A stretch of 64,000 nucleotides of DNA, from contig JADCRB010000029.1 of assembly GCA_021464245.1 (NCBI GenBank), forward strand, positions 186,001 through 250,000. Direction: 5' to 3'. The notes beneath the pieces are model-generated. The model was not told the DNA's origin. It was given only the letters and a program-made list of their open reading frames with translations, and searched no databases. The translations under genes and the position numbers were made by a program. How positions within the stretch are numbered: the stretch's first letter is position 1; each line of letters opens with the position of its first letter. The DNA is from Carallia brachiata (taxonomy: Eukaryota; Streptophyta; Magnoliopsida; Malpighiales; Rhizophoraceae). Shown piece after piece: positions 36,822-48,923 of this stretch.

Positions 36822-36921
36822 CTGAAATTCCAAAACGAGGCCACAGGATGCAGCAACAATACATGTGACCACCGCTGAGACCGTTATCTTCCTGTTAAGG
36901 TCGCTGACTGGTTGGTCATCA

Positions 36922-37683
36922 ACACAAATTTAGTATCTTTTTATAAATAGAGTAATGGGATAGCGTATAGATTAATATATTTCTGATGATCACCTGTATG
37001 TGTTTGTGGGTGCGTCTGTGTACGTGGGTGTGGTTGTCATATTCTCTATGCTTCTCTCGCTCTTTCGGCTGAATCTCTATCTTTTAGCAATTGGGCATAG
37101 ATCGTTTTTATTATATGCCAGCAGCCATGAGTGGCCTTTCTCATGGCTTAATCTCCAAAGGCCAATATGTTTGCTCATCTCAACAGGTCAGCGATACAGT
37201 AGGGACAAACCTGAACAATTTTGTTATTCAATAAGATAAAATTGTTTGAAAACGTTAATAATCCATTGCCGTTCATAAATTCTTTTTTGTTCGGGAGTGA
37301 AAATATGCAAATAAAATTAAGAATTTTATTACACAACTTAATTTTAGATAATAATATAATATCACATAATTTATCTAATATCATCTAATAATTTATTTTT
37401 TTTATTAAAATTTTAATTATTTAATAATTTATATTAATTTATTACTATTTTGTTAATATCTAAATATTACTACTTAATATTTTTATAGAATAATAACTCT
37501 CGGTGACTTTCAAATTCTACGGTTATTCGTTAGGCATAATATACCATTGAGAACAGGGAAGTGCAAAATTTTTTTGAACAACAAAAACAAGGCTTTATTT
37601 GTTATCTTACAAAGAAATAAAGCCTGCCGTCAAGAGGTCCTGATGATGACCCAAACCAACCCCCTTAGGAGTTAGTGCCAACT
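36922..37683. other. Duplicated non-coding spacer, unit 2
   Basis: It matches unit 1 at 16785-16915 and 18003-18620, with the intervening kilobase of unit 1 missing. A frame at 37000-37239 resembles one at 17932-18201, but the differences include many replacements and a frame change at the 5' side, so coding is not supported. Confidence 0.5.
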
Positions 37684-37901
37684 AGGATTGTTTATAATTT
37701 GATTAACTGAATTAAATTATTATAATTATTTATAAATTAAAATTTTTTGTTATATAAAATTAAAATGTTTTTGAACTAAAATTTCGGTTAATTGAAGTTT
37801 AATTAATTGAAAATTTCGTTTCGGTTTCAGTAAACTGTTTGGTTAATTGAATTTAATAATAAAAAATTTCAAATTATAATCTAAATATAAAAAAATATTT
37901 T

Positions 37902-37945
<44 letters not shown>

Positions 37946-38249
37946 GATTATTTAAGACATAATAATAATTCATTAACATTTATTTATTAATAATTGTTGT
38001 AATAGTAATATTTCTTTTATTATTAAAAAAAATTATATGTGTGTGTGTCTGTATATATAAATAGTATTTCAATTCAATTCGGTTAATTATAATTTTTTAA
38101 TATTAGAAACTGAAATTGAATTGAAAATTTTGGTTTTCGTTCGGTTTAATTAACTGATTATAAAATCAGTTCGATTAACTTAAAATTTGGTTTCGCTCAG
38201 TTCGATTTTTTCGATTAACTGAAATTTTCGATTTTTTTAACACCCCTGC
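37684..38249. mobile_element. hAT-like non-autonomous element with 8-base target duplication
   Basis: Flanked by TGCCAACT (37676-37683) and CGCCAACT (38250-38257), matching at 7 of 8 positions. The ends AGGATTGTTTATAA and complement AGGGGTGTTAAAAA are inverted. The interior has the repeated TTAACTGAAATTTTCG theme of a common plant MITE family and a TA microsatellite. Absent from unit 1 near 18625. Confidence 0.75.
37903..37937. repeat. TA dinucleotide microsatellite
   Basis: About 17 TA units inside the hAT-like element. Confidence 0.9.
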
Positions 38250-38444
38250 CGCCAACTATGCATGCAAAAAAATTCAAGAGAAAAAAGGTACACAAATAGA
38301 AAAGAGTATCAATATACAGCTATACAATCTGTAAAACACAGAAAACATGCAGTTAATTTAATAATTTATTTATTTTTAAAAATTTAATATATATATTGTT
38401 TATGATCCATCGGTTCTAACATTTATGTGTTAATTTTATATTGC

Positions 38445-39125
38445 ATAAAGGTCAATTTTATCTAAAACTTTTGTCGGTTTGTTGATTTTTACCCATTATA
38501 TTTTTTCTGTGAAAATTAGTAATCAGTCCACTACATTATCTCTACTATAATAATTTTACCCAATAGTTACTTTATCTGTTAAATTGACTAACGTGGCAAT
38601 TAACGGAGTGTCACGTCAGTCAACTTGTCTCCCATTAGCTGTTACGTCATCAAATAATGATAATGTAGCATTTTAATTTAATTAAAAATTTTAATTATTT
38701 TTATGAAAAAATTATAATAAGAAAATCAACTTCTTTATATCTCTGTCCTCCTTCTCTCTCTCATTGCCCTTCTCTCTTTCCTTTCTCTCACTTTCCTCCT
38801 CTTTTCTCTCTCTCTCTTTCTAAAGAGAAATCGAGAAAATGGAGAAATCAATTTTTTAAAAAATATTGTATAATTTTTTATAAAAATAACTAAAATTAAA
38901 ATATCACGTCATCATTATTTGATGACATGACAGTTAATAGGAGACAAGTTAGCTGACGTGGCACTCTATTAATTGTCACATCAACCAACTTAACAAATAA
39001 AGTAACAATTGGATAAAATTATTATAATGGAGATAACATAATAGACCGATTTTCATAAAAAAAAATAAAATGGATAAAATCAACAGAATGATAAAAATTT
39101 TGGTTAAAATTGACATTTATGTTAT
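38445..39125. mobile_element. Long foldback element (arms of about 270 bases)
   Basis: The left arm (about 38445-38730) is broadly the reverse complement of the right arm (about 38860-39125). GGTCAATTTTA pairs with TAAAATTGACA, CACGTCAGTCAACTTGTCTCC pairs with the GGAGACAAGTTAGCTGACGTG region, and CATCAAATAATGAT pairs with ATCATTATTTGATG. The centre (38740-38820) is CT-rich. The flanks TTTTATATT and TTTTATATC may be a 9-base target duplication. There is no coding content. Absent from unit 1. Mutator-like is likely but not proven. Confidence 0.7.
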
Positions 39126-39378
39126 TTTTATATCTACCAATAAGTATTTACACAACTTTTCTCATAAAAAATAAATAAAAAAAAATCCTTTGTGACGCTC
39201 ATCCGTGGCTCACAGACAGGACAATGGAAGACTCCAAGCTCAACCCAAAAATACTCTGCTTGGAACATGTCAGTAGCAGCCACCTAGCAAACAACCTGCC
39301 ACTTGTGAAGGACCCCAAAAAAGAAAAAAAGAAAAAAAAAAAAAAAAAAAGGCCAAAAAACAAAAGATCAAGCTAATC

Positions 39379-39846
39379 TATTGTTGTTAGAACTAGATCG
39401 AATAGACCGGTCTGACCGATTCAATCGATAACAGGTCAAAGGTTGAGGTCAGTTCATATTAATTTTGGACACTTAACTCGGATTAGTTAAAATTGGTCAA
39501 AAATATGTCAAAATCGGTTAAAATCGATGAAAATCAAACCGATTGGACTGGTCCAAACTGAACTAAAAATTCACAAATTATAATTTGACCCAAATATTAT
39601 TTAAATTATAATTTAAACTCTAAATTTAATTAAAAAGTTTAATTTGTTCTTAAATTTAATTAAAAATTTAATTTAGTCTTTAAAATTAAAAAAATTAATA
39701 TTTAATCATTATTTATAAATATTATTTTTAAATTAATTTTATACATATATTTTTATTAAATATCGGTTCAAATACCAGTTTAATCAATTCAATTTTAATC
39801 TACTAATATTTTCGATTCGATAACAAGTCTGATTCTGACAACCATG
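39379..39846. mobile_element. hAT-like non-autonomous element with perfect 8-base target duplication
   Basis: AGCTAATC flanks both sides (39371-39378 and 39847-39854), and unit 1 has a single AGCTAATCACGCC at about 22413. The ends TATTGTTGTTAGAAC and complement CATGGTTGTCAGAAT are inverted. Eight-base duplications and this terminus fit hAT elements. The 468-base body is non-coding. Confidence 0.85.
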
Positions 39847-39854
39847 AGCTAATC

Positions 39855-42181
39855 ACGCCTATTTTTTTTTTTTTTTGAAAAAAGTAGAATGCCCAAGAGT
39901 TTTTATGTTTGAAGATTGTTCGAATTGCAACGAATCCTTAATTTTTTGTAATAATAGTATTTTTTTCTGCAACCAAAAAGAAAAAAAGTGTTGCAAAAAA
40001 TTAGAGATTCATTTGTATTTTGGGCAAAACTACGAGCAGAAAATATCAGATGGTATACCTATGCCCCTTTTTTTTTTTATAAAAAATAATCATCCTTGAC
40101 CACCTTTAACAAGCTGATCAAGCCAAAATAATCACGACCACCTTGGACAAAATCATCTGCCACTATGCAAATCCTAGAGAATCTTCTAATCCAAGCAATC
40201 GCTTGTGGCTCCTTCCTTACTCATAGTTTCGCTGAGCTTTCCAATCCGGACAGGTGTAATCTCTCGGGTTAAGCATTGCTCCACATCTTACATATCCAGC
40301 AACGACAAAATCGACACTGTACTGTAGTTAAAGTCCCATTGGGTTGTTGGGTCGTTGTGCTCCATGGAACCTTACTGGCCCACTTTCATGATGTTTAAGT
40401 TTGTAACCATTTTAAGTCTTAGCCCATCCGTACCGGAGATTGATAAGGTCTAATGAGCTGCACATAAACACTTAGTAAGTTGAGGTCTAATAGTAAAGTA
40501 ACAAAAATTTTAGTTGCAGGTTAGTAAAATAAAACTTTTAGTCGAAGGTTTGCAGTTTTAATTATAGCAATTTTAGGGCCTAGTATAATTACGGAAGATT
40601 GTTTAATCATTAGAATGCCACTTTGAGAATCCAGTCTTGTAAGGGTGGCAAGAGGCAGTGGCCACTTCCTCTTCATGCGGCTGAAACTACTCCAATGAAG
40701 ATTAAAAAAAAAAAAAAAAAGAAGAATACTACATATATTAAAATAAAAACTCTTATAATTATATATAATATTTAGTAAGGATAACAGAATCTTATGGGTT
40801 AAGTTTACCACCATTCATTCTCTAGTCTCTGTGATTTTTGTCTTTGTATTTAAGTCCATTTTTTTCGTTACAAGAAATAGGAAAGTGAGTGGCAGTGACC
40901 CAACATCCTTGTCAGGGAGTTTTACATTGTATTTTAGTCCATTTTCTCAAAAGGATTTTATTAGATGGTCATACTGTATAGTCATACATTTCAATCATAT
41001 ATTTAGTTATTTTGTAATAAATTGTAAATTTTTTATAATCATATATATATTTTTTATAACAAAAAAAAATAAATTATAAATTTTTGTTACACAAACTATA
41101 ATTATTATTATAAAAATTATAAATATTATTATATATAATAAAAATATATGACATTATAATGTCACCACTAATATTTTAGGTTATGAAAACTCGCACTCTT
41201 GACTCTTAAGTTCCCAAATATGAGATGGTTGCCAGTGGCCACAGCAAAAGTTTTTAGTGATGGAAGCAGGCACCAACACTGGAGGGAGCCAGCTTGCCTA
41301 GCTACTTAATTAGATTTGACATTGAGATTTGTCCAATCGCAGCGGACATTTATTATACATATGTCCTAATAATTGAGATACATTTAGATATGTTTCTCTG
41401 CCTCTGTTCTTTTCTTGTACTTTTATCAAGCGAGACGGATAAACATTAAACAAACAGCGGCTTCTTCACATGCAAATTGCATGATGCAATTAATCGACTA
41501 TATGTAAATTAAGACAAGCAATTTTGAACTTGAAGTAAATAAATACTATATATATATATATATACATGTAACTTTACCTTTAACTTTCAGGCCGAAGACA
41601 AATCGAATGTCTATTTTCTCTCGAGTTTTTTACTTTTCCTTTCGGAAATTGTCCTCATGAATTTTTACGTTGTGAAATTAATTTCCAATAAGTTAAAATA
41701 GCGAAGACAAATTGAACCAGTATCAAACTGTGAAGACTTTATGTACTTACTTGGTTTTTTTTTTTTTTTTTTGAGAAAAACTTACTTTGGTTAGTTATAA
41801 GGGTAAGACTTCGAAAGAGGTTGAAGTTTATGATTTCAATTTTCCCAAATTTATATAGAATATGAAGTTTTAAGTTGGAGTTTAACATCTTTAGTCCTTA
41901 TGCAAAAAAAAAATTAAACTTTTAAATCAATAATTTTTTGATATAGTCTCAGAGCTTTTCAAATGAAGTGGACCTATGTATAGCACCCGCTAAATTAAAA
42001 TGTACCGCAAAATGTGACTGTACTTTTTAGTATAAAACCAAAAGGTATTAACTCGATGGCCACACTAAAGAAGAGGTGCCAAGAGACACTACGGTTTGTT
42101 TTCACGTAATGAGTATTACTTTTTTATTCTTGGAAAAAAAAAGGGGGGCGAGGGGTTGTAGCAAAACAAATTGCATTCAGT
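39855..42181. other. End of duplication unit 2 and unique intergenic sequence
   Basis: 40085-40530 still matches unit 1 (22435-22835 and 23110-23160). After about 40540 the sequence is unique in the window. It is AT-rich and shows no coding region I can support; short frames at 39875-40099 and 40521-40814 are unsupported. Confidence 0.5.
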
Positions 42182-43135
42182 ACAGTTACATTGTTTTTTT
42201 TTTTTAACTAACAGAAAAGTTCATTATATTAAACTAAAAATATTAGTAGAAAGAGTCAGTTTATAGAAGAACCCACATAAATTCACACTACAACCCACAT
42301 ACATAAAGCAAAATAGGCCATTAGACTAGCCACAACAAAACTCCACCACAAACAAGCCTCACTACCAGTCCAAAGCAGCAACCGACGGACTAAGGAAGGA
42401 GCCCAAACCGGAGCCCATAGCCCAGGGAATAGAAGGTCCGCATGGGAGGAAACCGGGCCAAAGCCCAACAGAGCAGCAATCCAGACCAAAGAAGGATCCA
42501 AACGCCCCACCGCACCAAGGGGATATCTCCCGCCTCAAGTAGGCAGACAACGACAAAGCAAGCCTCAATGGGCTGATGGCAACACGACATCAGCAACAGC
42601 TGACCGTAAGCCAAGATTGCCTACACGCAATCGAAAAGCACACATCACCAAACGCTGCAAAGGGCCGAAGAAGCCTGAAGGAGGAGAAGCGATACTAGTA
42701 AATGAACCCAGCTGGTCAAAAACCAAAAAGAGACGTCCGTGACTAAAAGCAGGGTGGAGGGCAACACAAGACGCCAACAGAGAGAGCCACAACACCATCA
42801 AAGCCGAGCAACACCTATGCAAGGTGTTGGGGAACTAAAAGAGCCCACCGAGAAGTCGACAACCACAAAAAACAGGACATCCCCCACCTCCCCACCCAAA
42901 CCAGAGACGATGGAGAGGCCAGGGACACAGCAGAAAACAGAACAGACATGCAGCAGAGAAACAAAGCGACACCAAAGACTGGCGAATAGGAAACAAAACA
43001 AAACCAGAAGCTCACAAAGGAGCACGAACGGCTAGAGAGGCCGACAAAACTGATTGGTCGCCCTACAAAACCCCTGACAAAACCAACGAGCTCTCGGCTG
43101 TACTGCTAACTTCTTTTAATAACAGTTACATTGTT
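42182..43135 (-). mobile_element. Minus-strand retro-insertion with 14-base target duplication
   Basis: ACAGTTACATTGTT occurs at 42182-42195 and again at 43122-43135. Directly after the left copy comes a T run (the A tail of a minus-strand element). The 926-base insert is GC-rich compared with its flanks. The minus-strand 3' end (TTTAATATAATGAACTTTTC before the A tail) looks like plant LINE 3' ends. Frames of 60-98 codons on both strands are not recognisable, so this is probably an internally deleted LINE or another RNA moved by LINE machinery. Confidence 0.75.
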
Positions 43136-46100
43136 GTTAACTTCTTAATGGAATTTCACATGCATTAAGTTCTCTGCTTCAAACTTTTGTTGTTTATATA
43201 AAGACTCTCAATCAACAAAACTAGAGAAGCTGTCAAGACAACTGCTTTGGGATTCAAGAAGATCATTTGTGTGCATGTAGTATATAGTATAAAGTAAAAT
43301 AGTATAAGATGAGTTGGTCTCATATTATACAAAATAAAATATAATAATGACATAAAATTAATTTATTTTATAATATTTTACTTTATATCGTATATCAAAC
43401 ACAGTTTCTAAACACACTCTCTAAGAATTTTTCAGAGTTTCCCATTTTACAATATAATACAGGCATGAATAATCAGAATAAATCTACTAACTGCTCAGGT
43501 ACTATAGTTTGCGCCGAAACTGAGGAGCCCACATTGTAGATCTTACGCACCTAAACTGGACCCATTTCACCATAGCTGCTCAAGCTAAAATAAATGCCAA
43601 AGTGCAGCCAATCGGCTGACCATTCAATGCAATTTACCTAATAATTATGGCCCTATCAAAGTGAAAAACTACCTTAGCAAAAAAATTACAAGCCTTCTTT
43701 CTTTTTGGCGGGCAAAAAAATATATTTCACAAGAATTCAATTGAACTGAAATTGTAGAAGATATGTACTTTTTACAGGAACCCTAATCTTCCTCTCCCCT
43801 CGCATGTTTTTCTTTTTAATGATGAGCTGTCATTTCTGCTATGATTAAAAAAAAAACAAATATATTTCGCATTCGGAATACGCTAGCAGTCGAAGTTGAT
43901 TATACATGATGAAGGAAGCCAATAACATGTTATTTTACCTTAAGTCCCCACAAATAGGGTTAATCTGCATATATGATTCACTTATAAATTAAACCTGAAT
44001 TACAGCTCTTAAGTCGATTTGAGAGTTTTAATTTTTCTGGTTTCAAGATGTGATGATTGGCGCTATTATCCTTATTAGAGTCTTAGTTTGGGCTACCTCG
44101 ATACAGAAGAACCAAATTTTTGTTTAATATTAAATCGGTTTATCTCTATATTGTATATTATTATACATAAAATTGCAGTTATTAATTACAGTATCTTCGT
44201 TCTTCACAGGCTTTATACATACATGCTTCACGGGAAATCCTAAAATTAAAATGGCATACCAAGAAATTAAAAAAAAAAGAGAGAGAGAAATTCGTAAACT
44301 AAGTTCTTATGTAGATATGAGGTTTTGTGATATTACCATAAACATGATAAGCCAAGCAATGTTTTTCTACTTTATAAATATGAGACTTTAAATACTCTTA
44401 GCATTCCATATATGTAGTAATATGATAAACATGGACTATTGAACATGCATACAAGAAAGAGTGAATTACCTCACACTTTACGCTATCTAAAAATTCAAAG
44501 TAGTATAGGTGGCAAAATATCATAAATATTATAATTCAGCCAATTATTTGTATTTTATTGATATGAAATACTATATTTTTAATGTTATTGGGCAAGAAAT
44601 GTAGGAAGGCAGGAAGCAAATAACTTCAAGAATCCACCTTTTTCTGTCAAACTACATTCAAAGTGATCACCATTTGTTTCGAAACTCAAATAAATGTATC
44701 TGCTACGCTTGAAGACGACGTTGCTGTTGGCAAGGACACATCAATTAAAGAACTAATTAGTAATTTCTCTCAAACTAATTACTTTGTGTACATTCACACC
44801 AAGGTCGTTTATAGAGCTTGTATTGGTATGCATAATGAAATTTTAGTTCTTTTTTTAAGAAATAATGAAATTTTAATTCAATTGAATTTCATTTCCTTTA
44901 ATTTGATTGTTTGTTGTTACATATTGAGAAAAAGTAGGTAACAACACTTAGGAGTAATATGGCAGTAAAAAAAAAAATTAGAACAATCATATTTCAATTA
45001 ATCTCACAAATAAATGAAACTGAATTTTAAAAAAATATTGTACTGCCTTAAACTTTTTTTTTTTTCTGCATAGCTAATATAAATTTAAAGCCTCTCCATA
45101 ATTCTTTTCCATTATCAAACAAGTCTAATATTAACATGTAAATCTTTGTTCTTTCGGATGACTGGCTTGATCTTGACATGTGATCTGAGCTCAGATCACA
45201 ATCTTACATCACCGTATCCGGTACGCCATAACTTTATTTTACATCCTTTTTTGTTTAATAAGAAAAAAAAGTGTATAATAAGTATGTCGATTATCGCACT
45301 TATAGGTCGGAGCCTTACTTGTTTAACTATTATGTCTTCGTTTAACTAACTCCCATAGGGAACGAGTCACCACCCAAATACTGATGGAACTGAGCGCAAC
45401 TCTATCATTAAAAATTATAGCGATTGCTGAATTTGCAACACACAAAACACTCAATTTTTTTTAGTTGTAGCGAACACTCATTTTGATGGGAGAGAGTTGC
45501 ACTTCAAAGATTCAAACTTATATCGTCGATGTAGAACAAGTGCAGACTTGCCATCGAATTACCATCTAGATTGGTGATACGCCATAACTTCAGTGACTAA
45601 AGGATTAATGGAAATCAGATGCAAGTGCAACTTGCTTGGAGTGAAATGACAAGCAAAAAATATTGAGAATGAAATATCAAAAATAACGTCGATATAACAT
45701 CTTATAACACTTTTCTTTATTTGTAATAACGAAAAACAAATTTGGAAGACGGAGACTAGGAACTGTTCAAAATAATTGTGTCCCGTAAACAATTCTAACC
45801 CAATTGTCGGTCCAACACAGTCAATTATATTCACTTGTTAATTTAATATTGAACACCCTTATAGCACCCAAGAATTAGCGTTCGAAAATTTGTCCGATAG
45901 AATTATGTCTCAATTTTTTATAACAATTATAATATTTTTTGTAACAAAAAATAATAACATAGACTATTTTTTTTGTTGTAAAAATATTACAGTGATCAAA
46001 AAATTTGAGGCGTCGTTATATCGAAGAAAAATTATGACAAAAATTCTCTCGTGCTGTACTTTTTTTCAACTTTAATATTACAGCTAACAGTACATCTAAC

Positions 46101-48795
46101 ACTCAATTGAATTCTTTTTCGGAAGCAATTTGCAGGTAATTAATAGCTTGGTGATACGAGTAGGTTCTGACAGTTATTCTTATATGCTATGGAAGTGAAA
46201 TAAATCTTTGAAGTGCAGAGAGAGAGTGAGAGAGAGATATGAACATAAATGAAGAGAAGGAGTGGTGGGTTGAGAGCATTTACAAAGGAGAGTGATGAAG
46301 AAAGAGGTTGAAGAAAGCGAGGCGTTGGTGTTTCAATTCAATGGTCATCCTTGAATTCTGCATTTAAGTGAATTCAAGATGATTCAATGAAGGCAGGTAG
46401 ACTTGCTTGGAACCCTCTTTTTCTCTATCAATGTCTTTAATACATTCGGCCTTTTTTATTGTTTTAGTTCTACGTTTACATTCTTGTTTGCATTTAGGTT
46501 TTTTTTTCTCATTAATATTCTTCAAAGCCAATGTTTATGTATGGTGGGTACCTAAAAAATATACACTTAGTTTGGAAACAAACACATTTATGTACCCTAC
46601 TCTATTGACTAGTAGCAATGAAATAGGTTGGTATTTATGTTGATCTTGCTGAGTGGTCTATTTTCAGGTCCCTCATCAATTTATATTTGGTTGGTGAAAT
46701 TTCGCTAAGGGCACAGCTTAAAATACAAACCTTCCATTCACATGAATAGATTTTTTCTCAAAAGAAGTAACTTCCGTCTGAAAGTAATAATCATATGAAT
46801 TTACACTTTTTTTTTCCATTTGTTTTGATGTTCATCAAGTTATAAGCTATACAATGGTAACTCTTTGTATCTTGATAAAAGTTTGAGTGCTGCTACGTCT
46901 AATTACACCCTTTAATGTGAACGAAAATGGCATTCCTTCCAATCACGGGTGAGTTTGGGAAATAAAACTATGACAAAGCAACAACAGCTAGGAGTCAAGA
47001 AAAAGATGCATCGTACGCGCGTGATTAAGAAAAATGAACAAAATGGGACACATATTTTCCGTTTTGGGGGGACATAGCAAATCAGTGAAGGTCGATCGAT
47101 TGTTCAATCTGATCAATAGCATCTGTGTATGGCTCATGAATGAGTCATTTGTTGAACGACGCATACCAATTCCACGATCAAAAAAATTTCTAATTAATAT
47201 TTCTCTGTCCCAAAAAGTACCAATTATTTTATTTGGGTGATTCAATGTCAACACTAAGTGACCTCACTATCTTTATTTTTTTTTTTTTTTATAAAGAAAA
47301 CGAGAAAGGAGTACGTAACCCGTGTACATGAATGTTCATTAAAAACAATTATAAAAGCCCGCGAAGGAACTTGTTGTTGCTTAAATGATGACAGATTAAT
47401 AATTGGGTGTTTGCTGGTCGAGGAGAAGATAAAAAGACCTGTGTAAGTGTAAGTGTATCAAAGGGATTAAGGCAAGGAAAGAGTAATAATAAATAAGATG
47501 AATTATTGAATAATTAAAATTTATAAAATAAAAAATAAATAAGCTGTTAATACTGTTAAATGAAATACATGATTAATTTATTATTATTTAAAGTTAAATT
47601 GCGTAGTGAAATTCTTAAAGCAAAAGGGCAAAGAGAGAGAGATGGATAACATAAAATTTTGATCAGGTCGACATGGATTGTTGTATGGATGAGTCTGTCG
47701 AGAGCTTTAAAAGCTTTTAGGTCTAGAAGAGGAGTGATTAATGGATATAGTTCATGGGATGTGGTATTTTGTTTTAATAGCTGAGGGGAGATAGGGGGAG
47801 GGGGGAGGGGGGAGAGGGTGTTGAGCGCTTTAAAAGTTGTATTTCTTCTGAGTGAACCAATTGTGGAAGTTGGAGTTATGATCTCTTAAATATCCTTAAG
47901 CATTCATGACCTTCTTCAACTGTATTCGGACTCCTCACATTTAATGACCCCCTTCCACACCTCTCCTTCTTCTCTCTCTCACCGCCTCTAATTAAATGGT
48001 GCCGAGAAAAGTTTGGCTTTCTGGCTTCTGGCTTGGCTTAGATACTCCAAGCTATCTAGCTTGTCACGGCTTCAGATGCCTGATGATGCCCATGTCAAAA
48101 TAAATGCTCATTTTACGTCAAGTTAATTTGATTGACTTAAAAATTGAATTAAATTAAAAATAATAATTTTATATATTTTTATTTAAATAATTTTAAAATA
48201 ATTATATAATTTTAATAATGATATCTGATAATTTATTTATATATTTATTTTTTAAAATTCAATTACTCAATAATTTATATCATTTTAAAATTATTTAAAA
48301 CTAATTTAAGAGAAGCCATCAATTTTTTTTTTCAATTAGAAAATGCCATCAATATATGTCATTGATTATTAATGCCATGTAAGGTCTACTATGGCTTTGT
48401 GAAAATTTAAACAAAAAAATTACATGGACCTAAAATGGACCTTTTTATAAGAGTGGGCCCACAAATACTTGAGGTATACAGTATACTTGATGTAAATAAG
48501 GTTCACCATAGGCCAAGTGGTCCAAGTCCACTTAATTAACAATCGCTTGGTTTTTTGTCAAAAGCATAAAAACAAGACAAACGTGTGTCCAAATAAAAAT
48601 TGACCGAAAGAAGTTAGCTAGGTTTGGTTGGCATTGTCATTAATCTGGGCCTTTGAAGATCGGCTAGGAGCAGCGTGGTAAATTGGAGAGCCAGCTTAAG
48701 TAGCACGTCATGCATAGGTGGCGTCTTTTGCCTTCAGAGTTGCTCCATTAGATCTTCCTTGCAGTTATGCGACTGTCCCCTCAGCTCAGCCTCAG
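43136..48795. other. Intergenic region
   Basis: About 5.7 kb without a supported gene. Apart from a possible MITE fragment at about 43275-43420 and G-rich and GA-rich tracts (46216-46235, 47785-47818), I see only AT-rich sequence. Short frames such as 44173-44391, 44663-44941 and 46407-46643 lack recognisable motifs. Confidence 0.5.
47785..47818 (+). repeat. G-rich tract with quadruplex potential
   Basis: Five runs of three or more G separated by one to three bases (GGGG, GGGGG, GGGGGG, GGGGGG, GGG). It lies about 1.1 kb upstream of the CFL1-like start codon. Confidence 0.7.
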
Positions 48796-48803
48796 CCTAT
48801 ATA
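48794..48803 (+). promoter_or_regulatory. TATA box of the CFL1-like gene
   Basis: CTATATAACT lies about 125 bases before the start codon, in a locally CT/GC-richer promoter. The position fits a leader of roughly 95 bases. Confidence 0.6.
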
Positions 48804-48898
48804 ACTGCCCGAACGTTTCATCATATTGATCAGTTGAACTTGTAGTAGTACTACTGAAGTGAGAGCAAAACAGAATTTTTTCTTTTTAACAACCTCTG

Positions 48899-48904
48899 AT
48901 GTGA
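48899..48904 (+). promoter_or_regulatory. Minimal start-stop upstream ORF (ATGTGA)
   Basis: An ATG immediately followed by TGA sits 19 bases before the CFL1-like start codon, within the predicted leader. Start-stop elements can hold ribosomes and lower translation of the main frame. Its use depends on the true transcript start. Confidence 0.45.
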
Positions 48905-48923
48905 TCAATTCAACTCTAACTCC

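Larger units (their letters stand above)
32229..36921 (-). pseudogene. STP-type hexose transporter pseudogene, unit 2 copy, split by a retrotransposon
   Basis: Only two exon remnants are left. Exon 4 is at 35475-35239 plus 32429-32229, interrupted by the Copia element, and still reads [21 protein letters not shown] and, after the element, FLTMLCYLRFSAFLFY and VWERHWYWQRF. A shrunken exon 1 remnant is at about 36921-36822 (VDDQPVSD). Exons 2 and 3 are gone, replaced by unrelated sequence. A deletion ending at about 36921 removed the start codon and promoter, joining exon 1 to sequence equivalent to 16785 in unit 1 at a short shared TCAAC. Exon 4 is frameshifted too. It cannot make a transporter. 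Confidence 0.88.

Noticed and set aside
42283..43035. Overlapping Cys/Leu-rich frames on the minus strand and Lys/Thr-rich on the plus strand
   Set aside because: They fall inside a retro-insertion with target duplications; no domain is recognisable and several frames overlap.
44663..44941. 92-codon plus-strand frame
   Set aside because: AT-rich, no motif, no homologue recognised, no supporting promoter or splice structure.
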